Assembly: GCA_013336035.1 (NCBI GenBank)
Contig: JAAXUL010000495.1
Span: 1-6,258 of the forward strand
Reading direction: 5' to 3'
DNA: 6,258 bases
Source of the DNA: Chloroflexales bacterium
GTDB taxonomy: Bacteria > Chloroflexota > Chloroflexia > Chloroflexales > Chloroflexaceae
Part shown: in pieces, positions 6,156 through 6,258 of the stretch
Position numbering within the stretch: position 1 is the first letter of the stretch
How the letters are laid out: each line of letters opens with the position of its first letter
The notes under the pieces: generated by a model
The model's input: only the letters and a program-made list of their open reading frames with translations
The model's database searches: none
Told to the model about the DNA's origin: nothing
Made by a program: the position numbers and the translations under genes

Positions 6156-6258
6156 GCCGCGCTCTACCTGATGCTGCGACGCAGCCTGGCCCGCCTGATC
6201 GTCGGCCTGGCCCTGCTCACCAACGCCACCAACCTGCTGATCTTTACCGCCGGTGGCC
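6153..6258 (+). pseudogene. Duplicated, inverted fragment of mnhC
   Basis: Read on the plus strand, this stretch encodes AALYLMLRRSLARLIVGLAL and on through TNATNLLIFTAGG, which is the end of helix 1 and all of helix 2 of MrpC. Its last 71 bases are an exact reverse complement of the minus-strand mnhC (6085-6155). The 32 bases before them supply the mnhC sequence that the minus-strand copy lacks. It has no start and runs off the window. It is best read as the other arm of a fold-back duplication and not as an independent gene. Confidence 0.75.
6188..6258 (-). repeat. Right arm of 71-bp perfect inverted repeat
   Basis: This arm begins GGCCCGCCTGATCG and ends CCGCCGGTGGCC at the last base of the window. 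It pairs perfectly with 6085-6155 around a spacer at 6156-6187. The spacer itself contains a small palindrome, GCTGCG-A-CGCAGC (6173-6185), which is native mnhC coding sequence. Confidence 0.97.

Noticed and set aside
6085..6258. Insertion-sequence ends or a phase-variable invertible switch
   Set aside because: Both arms are mnhC coding sequence, the spacer is only 32 bp and also mnhC sequence, and no transposase or recombinase is visible.

Overview
The window is a high-GC bacterial segment (roughly 70% G+C by eye, with strong preference for G or C at third codon positions). It is packed with minus-strand genes that form one apparent transcription unit. Read in the direction of transcription, from high to low coordinates, the order is: the C-terminal part of mnhC/mrpC, mnhD, mnhE, mnhF and mnhG (subunits of a multi-subunit Mrp-type Na+/H+ antiporter), then a large membrane sensor histidine kinase and an OmpR/PhoB-type response regulator. 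At the far left, on the plus strand, lies the C-terminal end of an SPFH/prohibitin-family membrane protein that converges on the response regulator gene. The style of the proteins, especially the response regulator's effector domain, suggests a Chloroflexota bacterium. That is an impression from family resemblance and not a proven assignment.

Layout: 1-271 is the prohibitin-like C-terminus (+). 295-978 is the response regulator (-), which overlaps the end of the kinase gene by 20 nt. 959-3064 is the histidine kinase (-). 3065-3148 is a short non-coding gap. 3149-3535 is mnhG, 3528-3803 mnhF, 3800-4273 mnhE, 4299-5795 mnhD and 5795 to about 6154 mnhC, all on the minus strand. Most antiporter genes overlap by a few bases, as expected for translationally coupled subunits of one complex.

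The right end is abnormal. Bases 6085-6155 and 6188-6258 are a perfect 71-bp inverted repeat around a 32-bp spacer, and the second arm runs to the last base of the window. The minus-strand mnhC reading breaks at about 6155. The missing upstream mnhC sequence reappears on the plus strand from about 6156 to 6258. This is the signature of a fold-back inverted duplication, most simply an amplification or assembly chimera at a contig end, although a real inversion cannot be excluded from sequence alone. mnhC therefore lacks its N-terminus here, and mnhA/mnhB, expected further upstream, are not seen.

Functionally, MnhC-G would be membrane subunits of a proton-motive-force-driven Na+ exporter used for pH and sodium homeostasis. 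The two-component pair follows mnhG on the same strand after only 84 bp, so it may be co-transcribed with the antiporter and may control it. That regulatory link is an inference from gene order.
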